38,233 nucleotides of DNA from an uncultured Muribaculaceae bacterium. GTDB taxonomy: Bacteria > Bacteroidota > Bacteroidia > Bacteroidales > Muribaculaceae. Made by a program: the position numbers and the translations under genes. Numbering within the stretch: the stretch's first letter is position 1; each line of letters begins with the position of its first letter. The notes beneath the pieces are model-generated. The model made no database searches and was not told where the DNA came from. It saw only the letters and a list, made by a program, of their open reading frames with translations. Where the stretch lies: NCBI GenBank assembly GCA_947179295.1, contig CAMXAZ010000025.1, positions 1-38,233 of the forward strand. The letters are read 5' to 3'. Positions 15,531 through 24,686 of this stretch are shown piece after piece.

Positions 15531-18500
15531 TTAGAAACCGAGGTTGACTGTCAGAGTGAACTGCTTGGGGGTCGGAGCTGCCACACCGCCGGTGTTGAAG
15601 AACTCAGGGTCCTGACCGTTGAGTTTCTTATCGGCATAGATAAGGAAGAGGTTGGTGGCCTGGAGTTTGAACATGGCGTTGGAGAGACGCAGTGCGTTTG
15701 TCACCTTGGCGGGTACCTGATAGGCCAGTGAAATTTCCTTCATGCGGATGAAGTCGCCCTTGGCGATGCGTACATCCGAGTAGTTGTAGGCGTTGTAGGC
15801 GTAGCTCAGGTGAGAATCATTCTTGTTCTGACGCTTTGAGGCGATGACAGGGATGTTGGTGCGGTTTTCGTCACCGGGCACTGTCCAGCGGTTGTTGAAT
15901 TCCTTCGGGGTCGAGGTCAGGTCGGAGTATTCTTTTCTGAATACGGGGTCGAGACGGATGACGTTGCCGAAAGAGTAGGTGATGTAGACGTTGAGCGTGA
16001 AATCCTTGTAGCGGAAGATGTTGCCGAAAGAGCCAACGTCAGTGGGGTCGATGCTGCCGGAATACTTCAGGAAGCCGAGTTTTTCGGGATCGGAGGTCTG
16101 GAAGTAGATGCCGGTGGTCGAGATATTGCCGTCCTGGTCAAGGAAGGTGGGGAGACCTTCTTCGTTCAGGCCCATGAAGGGGATGGAGAAGAGCGAGCGC
16201 ACGGGGTAGCCTTCCTGGGCGAAACCGCTGCCGGAAACGAGGTCGATCACACGCTTGGAGGTCTTGAGAGATGTAACCTTGTTCTTATTGTATGAATAGA
16301 TGAAGTTGGTGGTCCAGGAGAAGTCCTTGGTGAGGATGTTTTTGGTAGTGAGCGAGAGTTCGACACCATGAGAGCGCATTGAGGCAATATTTCCTAACTT
16401 TTGTATCTGACCTCCGATGCCCTGTGAGTTTGCAAGACCGATGAGGTCGAAGTTGTTGCGACGATACCAGTCGAATTCTACATTGATGCGGTTGTCGATG
16501 AAACCGGTTGAGAGACCGAGGTTGAGCTCGTGTTTCTTTTCGTATGTCAGATCTTGATTGGCGAGGTCTTTTACATAAAGAGAGCTTTCGGACACACCTG
16601 CAGTAGGACGCCAGGGATTTTTGGCGCCGATAATGGCGTAGGCGTTGCTGACAGAGGGACGGTCGCCGGTCAGAGAGTAGGAGGCCTTGAGGGTGAGGTG
16701 GCTCCAAGTTGGGTTGAAGTTGTGGAACCATTCTTCTTCATGGGCGTTCCATGATCCGGAGATGTTCCAGGTGGGGAGCCAGCGTGAAGAGCGGCTCTTG
16801 CCGAGCGAGTTGGTGCCTTCGTAGCGGAGGGTGCCGTTGAGGTTGTATTTTCCCTTATAAGAATAGGTGGCGTTGCCGAAGAAGGCGACTGAACGTTCAC
16901 GGGTGTTGGTCAGAGTGTAGTAGTCGGAGTTTTCTTCCTTACCGCGTTTGAATGCTTCATAGGCATAGTTGGCAACTTCACCCATGCTGTACTGCATGCC
17001 CCAGCCACGGAACCAGGTCGAGTGGCGGTCAACGGAGTTGGTTTCCATACCGGCGTAGAGGTTGACGATGTGGTTTTCAGCGAATACGTCGTTGTAGCGG
17101 GCTGCGGCGCGCATGTCCCACTTGAACATGCTGCGGTCAGCGCGTTCGTAGATACCGCCGTTGGGGAGGATCGAAATGGGGAGCGCAAACATGTCATCAG
17201 GATCGGTGTAGAGGAAGGGGTTCTTATCGCGGATGGCCGAAGTCGGCATTGCGCGGTAGGCCTGGGCCTGGTTGGAGTCATCAAGGATGAAGTGTTCCTG
17301 CGAGGTTGAGGTGTTCTGCATACCGCCGAGGATCGAGAGCTCTACTTTACGGATGGGCTTGTAGGTGAGTACACCGGTGAGGCGGAAGTCGCTTACACCG
17401 AGCTTCATGTAGTTGTTCTTGAGCTCGTGGAGAATGTTGAAGGGTGCATATGAACGGGTGTAGAACTCATTGGCATCGAGTGTGCGCGAGGTGTTCATCG
17501 AGTAGGAGTAGGGGTTGATGTCGAAGTCGCGCTTAACTTCGCCTGAAACCACGTCAGTTTCGCTGCCGAGTGTGCCGGGAGCTTTCTGCTTACGGTAAGA
17601 GGCGTTGGAGATGAGGTTGAAAGAAACCTTGTCAGAGATGTTGAAGTTTGAGTTGAGGTTGGCAGTGTAGCGCTGTACGTCGCTCTGCTTGTACCATCCC
17701 GGATCATACATTACTGATGCCGACACGTAGTGCTGGGCCTTCTCAGTACCTGAAGAGAGGCTGATGGAGTGGGTTGACATCACAGAGTTTGAGAAGAGCT
17801 CGTCAAACCAGTCGGTGTTGCGGTATTCGGCAGCGCGGAGATATGCTGCACGGGCTTCGGGCGTATTTTCAAGACCGAAGCGGCCTGAAGTTGCATCGTA
17901 TTCGGAAAGGAGCTGATACATCTTGCCGTAGACACCGCTTGACGATGCGTTGGCGATTTCAGCGTAGTTGAGGTAGCCTTTCTGGGCGAGTTCCTGATAG
18001 ACGCTCATCTGGTCCTGCGAGTTCATGATGTTGAAGTCGCGGTAGTTGGGCTTGAGGCGCATGGTGAATTCGCCGGTATAGTTGATGGAGTTGCGTCCGG
18101 CTTTACCTTTCTTGGTAGTCACTACGATCACACCTGCCATAGCGCGCGCACCGTAGATTGAGGTTGCGGAACCGTCCTTGAGAATGTCGAAGCTTTCGAT
18201 GTCGTCGGCGTTGAGGCCTGCGATAGCAGAAGAGATAAGGGTTTCGGCGTTACCTGAGGAGAGGTCGTCGGCAGAAACATTCATCACGTCTTCCATGATC
18301 ACACCGTCGACCACCCAGAGGGGCTTGGAGCTACCGTAGATAGATGTTGCACCGCGGACGCGGATCTTGGGGGCGGTACCGAAAGTACCTGACACATTCT
18401 GGACAGAGACACCGGCAGCGCGGCCTTCGAGGCTTCGGCTGATGTCGGCCATACCGCTGATGCGTGCATCCTGGGCGTCAATCTTGGTGGCAGCACCGGT

Positions 18501-18869
18501 GAAGAGGCGTTTGTCCATCTTCTGCATACCGGTCACCACTACTTCCTGGAGCTGCTCGGCGTCAGATTCGAGAGAGATTTTCATCTCGGTGCCTTTCTGG
18601 ATGGGCACCTGTTTTGTTTTCATGCCGATGTAGCTCACCACGAGCGTTTTTGCACCGGCCGGGAGCTTTCCGATTGTGAACTTGCCGTCGATGTCGGTCG
18701 AGGTTCCAACTTTGGTGCCCTTGACCATGACGCTTGCGCCCACAACGGGCTCATCGTCATCCGCAGAGATGACAACGCCCGTAACCCCCCCTATACCAGG
18801 GGTTTGCGCGTTTGTCAGCCCGAATCCAACAAGGACCATGACTAACAGCATTAATAGACTTTTCCTCAT
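15531..18869 (-). CDS. SusC/RagA family TonB-linked outer membrane transporter
   Basis: The gene encodes 1112 residues from the ATG at 18869. The open frame extends upstream to 18953, but those 28 residues are not signal-like, whereas M-R-K-S-L-L-M-L-L-V begins a good signal peptide ending T-N-A-Q. A carboxypeptidase-regulatory-like domain follows (G-V-T-G-V-V-I-S..., then Y-I-G-M-K-T), next a TonB-box-like E-V-V-V-T-G, the plug with V-R-G-A-T-S-I-Y-G and W-V-V-D-G-V-I, and a 22-strand-type barrel ending L-T-V-N-L-G-F. It imports bulky ligands using the proton motive force with SusD as partner. No N-terminal STN domain is seen, so it does not signal directly to an anti-sigma factor. Confidence 0.95.
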   Translation of the reverse strand: MRKSLLMLLVMVLVGFGLTNAQTPGIGGVTGVVISADDDEPVVGASVMVKGTKVGTSTDIDGKFTIGKLPAGAKTLVVSYIGMKTKQVPIQKGTEMKISLESDAEQLQEVVVTGMQKMDKRLFTGAATKIDAQDARISGMADISRSLEGRAAGVSVQNVSGTFGTAPKIRVRGATSIYGSSKPLWVVDGVIMEDVMNVSADDLSSGNAETLISSAIAGLNADDIESFDILKDGSATSIYGARAMAGVIVVTTKKGKAGRNSINYTGEFTMRLKPNYRDFNIMNSQDQMSVYQELAQKGYLNYAEIANASSSGVYGKMYQLLSEYDATSGRFGLENTPEARAAYLRAAEYRNTDWFDELFSNSVMSTHSISLSSGTEKAQHYVSASVMYDPGWYKQSDVQRYTANLNSNFNISDKVSFNLISNASYRKQKAPGTLGSETDVVSGEVKRDFDINPYSYSMNTSRTLDANEFYTRSYAPFNILHELKNNYMKLGVSDFRLTGVLTYKPIRKVELSILGGMQNTSTSQEHFILDDSNQAQAYRAMPTSAIRDKNPFLYTDPDDMFALPISILPNGGIYERADRSMFKWDMRAAARYNDVFAENHIVNLYAGMETNSVDRHSTWFRGWGMQYSMGEVANYAYEAFKRGKEENSDYYTLTNTRERSVAFFGNATYSYKGKYNLNGTLRYEGTNSLGKSRSSRWLPTWNISGSWNAHEEEWFHNFNPTWSHLTLKASYSLTGDRPSVSNAYAIIGAKNPWRPTAGVSESSLYVKDLANQDLTYEKKHELNLGLSTGFIDNRINVEFDWYRRNNFDLIGLANSQGIGGQIQKLGNIASMRSHGVELSLTTKNILTKDFSWTTNFIYSYNKNKVTSLKTSKRVIDLVSGSGFAQEGYPVRSLFSIPFMGLNEEGLPTFLDQDGNISTTGIYFQTSDPEKLGFLKYSGSIDPTDVGSFGNIFRYKDFTLNVYITYSFGNVIRLDPVFRKEYSDLTSTPKEFNNRWTVPGDENRTNIPVIASKRQNKNDSHLSYAYNAYNYSDVRIAKGDFIRMKEISLAYQVPAKVTNALRLSNAMFKLQATNLFLIYADKKLNGQDPEFFNTGGVAAPTPKQFTLTVNLGF

Positions 18870-18989
18870 AATAAGACAGATATAAATGATAATGATAGAT
18901 ATATTGGTAGTGATAGATTGTGCCGGATTGGAAGAAGTCTGCGATTGGAACATTTTTTAACCAATCGCCCTAATTTAGCTTTGGAGTTG

Positions 18990-19021
18990 CAAAAGTATGA
19001 AATTGAAATGTAATAAACAAA
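18990..19021 (-). promoter_or_regulatory. Promoter of the SusC/D operon
   Basis: A minus-strand -33 TTTG (caaa at 19018-19021) and -7 TACTTTTG (18990-18997) are separated by 20 nt. Confidence 0.65.
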
Positions 19022-19351
19022 TTTTATGTCAATTTTTGTTTAAAAAGGGTTTGTAAATGGAAAAAGTAAGAAAAATAAACCCAAAAACATTGAAAAAAGT
19101 GACCTCGAAAATGGCAAATTGTTAAAATCAGAAGCCGGAATTAGCCTAAATATAGTTAAAATCTACCCTCGCCGGCAGCCGGCAAGACCCCTGTAAACCC
19201 GTCTGTGCACCCATCTGCAAACCCACCGCAAGCTACCTCCGCCCCTTCCCGCATCTCCTCCACCCCCCAATCTGATAAACCGACACCGAAATTTCAGCCC
19301 GATCAGAGGTGAGTTCGAGGCTGCGGTGGTTAAAAGCAAGTGACAGGCTGC

Positions 19352-19381
19352 TTGAATTTTCCTGAAAATAGGCTAACTTTG
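19352..19381 (+). promoter_or_regulatory. Promoter of the CE12 acetylesterase gene
   Basis: A TTG at 19352-19354 and a TAACTTTG at 19374-19381 are separated by 19 nt. The start codon is 53 nt downstream. Confidence 0.7.
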
Positions 19382-19434
19382 CGGTGTGTTTTACTACGGA
19401 ACCAAAAAATCAATCAAATCATACCTAAATTATC

Positions 19435-20283
19435 ATGAAACTTATTTCATCACTGTTTATCGCATTAGCTCTTCCGGTGCTTGCCTGGGCGCAGGCTCCG
19501 TCTGACACTATCACCGTGTTTATGATCGGTGACTCGACAATGGCCAACAAGCCTCTCGACAAGGAAAATCAGGAACGCGGCTGGGGCCAGATGCTGCCTA
19601 TCTATCTCGAAGGCGCCATCAAGGTAGACAATCACGCCGTCAACGGCCGCAGCTCCAAGAGCTTCATCGATGAAGGCCGTTGGGACAAGGTGCGCGAGAA
19701 GATCCGCCCCGGTGACTATGTGATCATCCAGTTCGGCCACAATGACGAGAAGGCCAAGAGTCCCGACCGCTACACTGTGCCCGGCGGAAGCTTCGATGCC
19801 AACCTTAAGAAATTTGTGAGCGAGGCCCGCGAAAAGGGTGCCACCCCGATTCTGATGAACTCGATAGTGCGCCGCAACTTCCCGGCCAACGGTATTGCCG
19901 CCGCTCAGACCGATGACCGCCAGAAGACCTGGAAGAAGGGTCTGGAAAACTATCCCGCCGAGGGCGACACGCTGGTTGACACTCACGGTGACTACCGCAT
20001 AGCTCCGCGCAATGTGGCCGAGGAGATGGGCGTGGTGTTCATCGACATGAATTCTCTGACCCATGAGCTCGTGCAGGGCCTCGGCCGTGACAATTCGCGC
20101 TCGCTGTTCATGTGGATGCCTGTGGGCGGCTATGAGTTCGCTCCTGACGGACGTATCGACAACACTCACCTGAACGTGCTTGGCGGAATCATCGTTTCGC
20201 GTCTCGCTGTCAACGCTCTTGCCGAGAAGGTGCCGGCGCTCAAGCCCTATATCCGCCGCACGGTCTACAACCTCAACAAGTAA
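19435..20283 (+). CDS. Rhamnogalacturonan acetylesterase-like SGNH/GDSL hydrolase (CE12)
   Basis: This 282-residue secreted protein (signal peptide ending W-A-Q-A near 20) has the SGNH blocks of CE12 esterases: G-D-S-T with nucleophile S34, V-N-G-R-S-S near 69-74, G-H-N-D near 101-104 and D-x-x-H near the C-terminus (D242, H245 in D-N-T-H-L-N). All four catalytic or oxyanion residues are present. CE12 enzymes remove acetyl groups from rhamnogalacturonan I or related pectins. It is a single gene with its own promoter and terminator, separate from the glycoside hydrolase operon, yet its activity matches that operon's pectin theme. The broad SGNH call is secure, the pectic substrate is likely. 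Confidence 0.85.
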   Translation: MKLISSLFIALALPVLAWAQAPSDTITVFMIGDSTMANKPLDKENQERGWGQMLPIYLEGAIKVDNHAVNGRSSKSFIDEGRWDKVREKIRPGDYVIIQFGHNDEKAKSPDRYTVPGGSFDANLKKFVSEAREKGATPILMNSIVRRNFPANGIAAAQTDDRQKTWKKGLENYPAEGDTLVDTHGDYRIAPRNVAEEMGVVFIDMNSLTHELVQGLGRDNSRSLFMWMPVGGYEFAPDGRIDNTHLNVLGGIIVSRLAVNALAEKVPALKPYIRRTVYNLNK

Positions 20284-20346
20284 TCTCCCCAAATCGCCCC
20301 GACGGGTGAAGTGATATTCGCCGTAGGGGGTGACATTCAGTGAATA

Positions 20347-20402
20347 AAACAAGCCGGGAGGGCAGTCATGGCAGAATCCATGCTTGCCCTCCCGGTTTGT
20401 TT
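20347..20402. terminator. Bidirectional intrinsic terminator between convergent genes
   Basis: An 18-bp stem with one G-T wobble (20347-20364 with 20385-20402) contains a perfect ccgggagggca/tgccctcccgg core. An A-rich stretch lies on its left side and T-rich tttgttttt on its right, so it can work on both strands. An inner catgg/ccatg pairing fills the loop. Confidence 0.85.
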
Positions 20403-20460
20403 TTGTACCTATATATAATATAGGTGTAGTGGAGTTTGGTATGTGTGCTTGGGATATGTG

Positions 20461-21336
20461 TCAGATGCGTTCGAGGACGGTGGCCACGAGGTCCTGGACG
20501 GCGGTCTTGTAGTTGGGGTTGGCGTCGTTGTTCATGCGGTTGGCTATGATCGAGCAGACGGTCATGGCTCTGTGGCCCATGAGACGGCCGAGGCCCTGGA
20601 GGGGGGCTGATTCCATTTCATAGTTGGTCACCTTGCGGCCGTTGTGGCGGAACTCTTCGATGCGGCGGTTGAGATCGGGGTTGGCCAGGGGCAGACGGAG
20701 CTCGCGGCCCTGCGGACCGTAGAATCCGACAGCCGAGATGGTGTTGCCGCGGACCATGTCGTCACGGCCTATCTGGTTGACAAGCTCTTCATCGGCATTG
20801 ACCACGTAGGGTTTCGCCCAAAGCGGATTCCAGCCCACTGATTCACAGAAAGCGTGTTCGAAGTCGAGATCTGCCACTTCATTGCGTCCGGCGTAGTAGT
20901 TGAGCACACCGTCGAAACCGATGGCTTTTTCGGCGATCACAGGGGTGCCGAGCTTGAGTTCGGGCTGAAGGGCGCCTGAAGTGCCGATGCGGACCAGTGT
21001 CAGGCGGCGTTTCTCATCCTTGACCTCGCGGGTCTTGAAGTCTACGTTGGCGAGGGCGTCGAGCTCGTTGATCACAATGTCGATGTTGTCAGGGCCGATG
21101 CCGTGGGAGAGACACATGATGGGCTTGCCGTTGTAGGTGCCGCCTATGGTGTGGAATTCGCGTGAGGAGACTTCAAAGTCTGTGGTGTCAAAGAACGAAG
21201 CCACCATATTGACGCGGGCGGGGTCGCCTACGAGGATTACGCGGTCGGTCAGCTGTTCGGGACGCAGATGCAGGTGAAACACTGAGCCGTCGGGGTTGAT
21301 GATCAGCTCTGAAGGGGCTATGATTTTCTTTTCCAT
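20461..21336 (-). CDS. Uridine phosphorylase family nucleoside phosphorylase
   Basis: This 291-residue protein matches the Udp/PNP (NP-I) family. It has the phosphate-binding G-D-P-A-R near residues 37-41, R-I-G-T-S-G-A-L-Q, and the Y-E-M-E-S-A-P segment that holds the ribose-binding glutamate. It splits uridine or a related nucleoside with phosphate into base and ribose-1-phosphate for salvage. It is cytoplasmic. The gene lies 85 nt downstream of dprA on the same strand and may share its transcript. It ends at the bidirectional terminator. Specificity for uridine is the likely choice for this lineage, but purine specificity is not excluded. Confidence 0.85.
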   Translation of the reverse strand: MEKKIIAPSELIINPDGSVFHLHLRPEQLTDRVILVGDPARVNMVASFFDTTDFEVSSREFHTIGGTYNGKPIMCLSHGIGPDNIDIVINELDALANVDFKTREVKDEKRRLTLVRIGTSGALQPELKLGTPVIAEKAIGFDGVLNYYAGRNEVADLDFEHAFCESVGWNPLWAKPYVVNADEELVNQIGRDDMVRGNTISAVGFYGPQGRELRLPLANPDLNRRIEEFRHNGRKVTNYEMESAPLQGLGRLMGHRAMTVCSIIANRMNNDANPNYKTAVQDLVATVLERI

Positions 21337-21421
21337 GATAGATGAAGTTGTTTTTAGGTGTGGGGAAAGAGGTGGTTGATGATTATAAGGTATAAACGTT
21401 TGCCGGGCAGGAGTGGTTTGG

Positions 21422-22525
21422 TCAGCGGAGGCGGTAGCGTCCGCCGGGGATGGCCAGGATGAGCGATCGGAATTCGAGATCTATCAGCATGGCCATGAGT
21501 CTTGGGGTCGGGATGTCGATGCGGGCCGTCAGGTCATTGAGAGTGGCCTCGCCGCGGTCGGTCAGCAGGTCGATGACGGCCTGCTCTTCAGGGGCGAGTT
21601 CCTGGAAGAGCGATGGCTGTATGGGGGTGGTTTCGGCTGTGGGCCATCGCATCTGCGTTGCAAAGTCGGCGGCGGAGCTTACGAGTCCGGCTACATGATC
21701 GGCGATCAGAGCGTTGCATCCTGCCGAATAGCGGTCGGAGGTGCGGCCTGGGAGGGCGAAGACATCGCGGTTGTAGCCGGCGGCAAGCCGGGCTGTCACC
21801 AGCGCGCCTCCTTTTGATGCCGATTCTGCCACCACGAGGGCGTCGGCCAGACCCGCCACAATGCGGTTGCGGGCAAGAAAATTGCCTTTGTGGATTGAGG
21901 CCGACGAGGGGTAGTCGGTCAGCATTCCGCCACCGCTGCGTATCATCTCTACGGCTACAGGCCGATGTGCCGGTGGATAGATAGTGTTGAGTCCGTGGGC
22001 CACCACGGCAATGGTCGGCAGTCCGGCTTTCAGGGCCGCACGGTGGGCCGCAATGTCTATCCCGTAGGCCAGGCCGCTCACAATCACGGGCTTTTCAGCC
22101 ATGATTCCGGAGAGTTCCCTGACGAAGCGCTCGGTGAAGTCGCAGCCGTAGGCTGTGGCGTGGCGGGTGCCGACAATCGAGACCATGCGCCAGCTGTTGA
22201 GGTCGCAGTCGCCCAGCATGTAGAGCATCAGCGGAGCGTCGTCGCACTGGAGAAGGCGTTGCGGATAGTCCGGGTTGCGGAAATAGATGGCGCGGATGGA
22301 ATTCGACTCTACAAAATCGGCCTCGCTGCGGGCTTTTTCGAGAGCCTCGTCTCTGACTTTCCGGCTGAAGAGGCGGTTGGCGAACCCCATGACAGCCGAT
22401 AGCTGCGACTCAGACAGCCGGAAGAATGCTTCTTCCGAGCCTGTGCGGTCGAGTATCGCGCCGGCGAGTTCCGGCGAGAGTGAGCGCAGTGACGAGAATG
22501 CTATTTGGCTTACAAGAGCTTCCAT
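21422..22525 (-). CDS. dprA: DNA-processing protein DprA (Smf)
   Basis: This 367-residue protein has the DprA Rossmann fold with S-I-V-G-T-R-H-A-T-A-Y-G near 116-127, V-S-G-L-A-Y-G-I-D near 149-157, and N-F-L-A-R-N-R-I-V-A-G followed by A-S-K-G-G-A-L-V-T-A near 215-245. A SAM-like helical N-terminus and a C-terminal winged-helix domain (about 305-367) complete the usual architecture. DprA loads RecA on incoming single-stranded DNA in transformation and is widely conserved even in species not known to be competent. It begins 63 nt after the thioesterase gene. Confidence 0.93.
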   Translation of the reverse strand: MEALVSQIAFSSLRSLSPELAGAILDRTGSEEAFFRLSESQLSAVMGFANRLFSRKVRDEALEKARSEADFVESNSIRAIYFRNPDYPQRLLQCDDAPLMLYMLGDCDLNSWRMVSIVGTRHATAYGCDFTERFVRELSGIMAEKPVIVSGLAYGIDIAAHRAALKAGLPTIAVVAHGLNTIYPPAHRPVAVEMIRSGGGMLTDYPSSASIHKGNFLARNRIVAGLADALVVAESASKGGALVTARLAAGYNRDVFALPGRTSDRYSAGCNALIADHVAGLVSSAADFATQMRWPTAETTPIQPSLFQELAPEEQAVIDLLTDRGEATLNDLTARIDIPTPRLMAMLIDLEFRSLILAIPGGRYRLR

Positions 22526-22588
22526 CGGGTGAGAAATGTGAGTGAGGGTGAGAGATTTTAGTTTTGGGGAACGGAGGTGGTGCGATTT

Positions 22589-22987
22589 TTACGCGAGATA
22601 TTCGCGGAAAGCCTCGGCGAGAAGATCGCCGCGCGAGAGGCGTCCGTTTTCGAGGCAGACAATCGTCACGAGCGCATGGGCCACATGGGCGCCGGTGGCA
22701 GCGTTGTAGATGTCCTGTGTGAATACAAACCGGGCGCCCTTACGCTCCATGCTCAGACGCGAGATCATGGTCTCGCCCAGGGTGAGCGATGAGAGATATT
22801 CGATCTCTATTTTCCTGACCACCGGGTCGAGGCCCTGCTCCTGCATGGCGCGGAAGGTCGTGCCTGCGTGTTCGCAGAAATCGTGGCGGGTTAATTCGAG
22901 ATAGTGCAGATAGTTTGCGTTGTTGACTATGCCCTGCGAGTCTACTTCGTAGTCGCGGACTTTTATGGTCTGTTCGTAACTCTTCAT
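22589..22987 (-). CDS. Acyl-CoA thioesterase (hotdog fold, YbgC/4HBT type)
   Basis: This 132-residue single hotdog-domain protein has the 4HBT/YbgC active-site signature: D16 with S-Q-G-I-V-N-N-A-N-Y-L-H-Y-L-E, where the aspartate activates water for thioester hydrolysis. Substrates are probably acyl-CoA or acyl-ACP. It starts 31 nt after the acyl-CoA synthetase gene, so activation and release of fatty acids are encoded side by side. No membrane segment or signal peptide is seen. Confidence 0.85.
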   Translation of the reverse strand: MKSYEQTIKVRDYEVDSQGIVNNANYLHYLELTRHDFCEHAGTTFRAMQEQGLDPVVRKIEIEYLSSLTLGETMISRLSMERKGARFVFTQDIYNAATGAHVAHALVTIVCLENGRLSRGDLLAEAFREYLA

Positions 22988-23018
22988 GATTGGTTTTTTG
23001 GTAGCGGGCGCGGGTTGT

Positions 23019-24686
23019 CTATGCGTTGTAGAGATAGCGCTTTATGGATCGTTTGGGCGTTTTTTCGAATTCGTTGGCAATGAGCTGTATGCGGTCTATC
23101 CGCTCATAGGGGGCCACTATGCGGTTCAGGTCGGTTCTGACCTGCTCCATGAGAGCCGGCAGCTGTTCGTTGTGGATTTTGTCGCGGTCCATAGCCTCAT
23201 AGTCGGGATAGACGAGGGCCACAAGGTGTTTGCCGCGCTCCACCACAAGGCTTTCCGACACGTAGGGCATGTTGTTCAGCTTGGCCTCGATCTCTTCGGG
23301 ATAGATGTTCTGCCCGCTTGCTCCGAGAATCATTGTCTTGTAGCGTCCGCGGATGAAGATGGTGCCGCGGTCAGAGATGGTGCCCATGTCGCCGGTGTGG
23401 AGCCAGCCTTCGGCATCGATCACGGCCTCGGTGGCTTCGGGATTTTTGAAGTAGCCCTTCATCACGTTTTCGCCGCGCACGCAGATTTCACCCGGCTCCG
23501 TTTCCGGATTGCGGCTGCCTGCTATTTTGCTCTCCATAGTCGGCAGTGTGCGTCCCGATGATGAGACGATGAAATTGCGCCAGGGGGTATAGCTGATGAG
23601 CGGGCCGCATTCGGTCATGCCGTAGCCCACGGTGAAGGGGAATTTTATTTTGTGGAGAAAGGCTTCTACTTCATGGTTGAGAGGCGCTCCGCCTACTATC
23701 ACTTCCTCGAACTCACCGCCGAGAGCCTCGACAAGGCTGTTGCGGATCTTGCGGTAGACGAGAGTCTTGAGTCCCGGCAGTTTCAGCGCGCGGCGCACCG
23801 AGGGCTTCTCGATGATCGGGCGCAGTTTGTTGCGGTAGATCTTTTCGAGTATAAGCGGGACGCAGATGATCAGATTTGGCCTGACCTCGGCAAAGGCCTT
23901 GAGCAGAAGTTTGGGAGTTGGGAGTTTGCCGAGAATGGTGATGTGGGTGCCGACGGCAAGAGGGGTCAGCATATCGAAGGCACATCCGTAGGCATGGGCG
24001 AGAGGCAGAAACGACAGAGCCCTTGATCCGCGGTAGTGCAGCCGTGAGGCCACACCGAAGCGGACGTTGCCCCCAAGGTTTCCGAGAGTGAGCATCACGC
24101 CTTTGGAGAAGCCGGTGGTTCCTGAGGTGTAGTTGATCTCGGCGAGGGTGCTCTCGTCGATTTCCGGGTAATCAACATCGGCCGTGGTGAAGCCGTGGGG
24201 ATAGCGCCGGCGCATTTTCTGCGGCAGGCGGGCAAGAAATTTTTCGATCACGTGGTTTGTGACAGGGTGCTCGGCGAGCACGGCGCGGCGGTCGAGCGAC
24301 AGGACGGCTTTCACGGCCGGAATCTTTTCAAATTCCATTGAGTCGAAAATGCTTTCATTGATGAAAAGCATGACGCTCTCGGAGTGGTTGATGATATGCT
24401 GCGCATCCTGGACGTTGAAATCATGCAACACGGGCACAATGACGGCTCCGTAGGTGAGAGTAGCCATGTAGACCACCACCCAGGCAAACGAATTCTTGCC
24501 CATGACGGCAATTTTGTCGCCGCGCTTGATGCCTGCCTCTTCATAGAGCAGATGCAGGGCGGCGATGCGCCTTGCCAGGTCGGCATAGGTCATTGTCTGG
24601 TCAGAACCGAATTCCGTAAGAGCCGGCAGTTCCCAGTTTTTACGGAAACCGGAGGCGTATATCTGCAAAAGATTCTCCTTGTTCAT
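23019..24686 (-). CDS. Long-chain acyl-CoA synthetase (AMP-binding)
   Basis: From the ATG at 24686 the gene encodes 555 residues. The frame stays open to 24935, but the extra 83 residues are Pro/Arg-rich and unlike the family, so the inner start M-N-K-E-N-L-L is preferred. The P-loop Y-T-S-G-T-T-G-F-S-K-G (about 186-196), the Y-G-M-T-E-C-G-P motif and the G-W-L-H-T-G-D / R-G-R-Y-K-T-M-I-L-G / N-I-Y-P-E-E-I-E region are those of ANL-family acyl-CoA synthetases, which form acyl-AMP and then acyl-CoA. It heads a likely operon with the thioesterase. A clear promoter was not found upstream. Confidence 0.9.
   Translation of the reverse strand: MNKENLLQIYASGFRKNWELPALTEFGSDQTMTYADLARRIAALHLLYEEAGIKRGDKIAVMGKNSFAWVVVYMATLTYGAVIVPVLHDFNVQDAQHIINHSESVMLFINESIFDSMEFEKIPAVKAVLSLDRRAVLAEHPVTNHVIEKFLARLPQKMRRRYPHGFTTADVDYPEIDESTLAEINYTSGTTGFSKGVMLTLGNLGGNVRFGVASRLHYRGSRALSFLPLAHAYGCAFDMLTPLAVGTHITILGKLPTPKLLLKAFAEVRPNLIICVPLILEKIYRNKLRPIIEKPSVRRALKLPGLKTLVYRKIRNSLVEALGGEFEEVIVGGAPLNHEVEAFLHKIKFPFTVGYGMTECGPLISYTPWRNFIVSSSGRTLPTMESKIAGSRNPETEPGEICVRGENVMKGYFKNPEATEAVIDAEGWLHTGDMGTISDRGTIFIRGRYKTMILGASGQNIYPEEIEAKLNNMPYVSESLVVERGKHLVALVYPDYEAMDRDKIHNEQLPALMEQVRTDLNRIVAPYERIDRIQLIANEFEKTPKRSIKRYLYNA

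Larger units (their letters stand above)
18870..19434. other. Divergent intergenic region between susC-like gene and CE12 gene
   Basis: It holds the promoter of the SusC/D operon on the minus strand, the promoter of the acetylesterase on the plus strand and a 13-nt inverted repeat (gccggcagccggc, 19171-19183). The susC leader is about 115 nt. No open frame or RNA gene is recognisable. Confidence 0.6.

Noticed and set aside
18870-18953. Longer start of the SusC gene (28 extra residues)
   Set aside because: The extra residues are Ser/Thr/Ile-rich and precede a perfectly placed signal peptide.
19465-20352. 295-codon minus-strand frame antisense to the CE12 gene
   Set aside because: Mirror frame of a clear enzyme gene, no start region or motif of its own.
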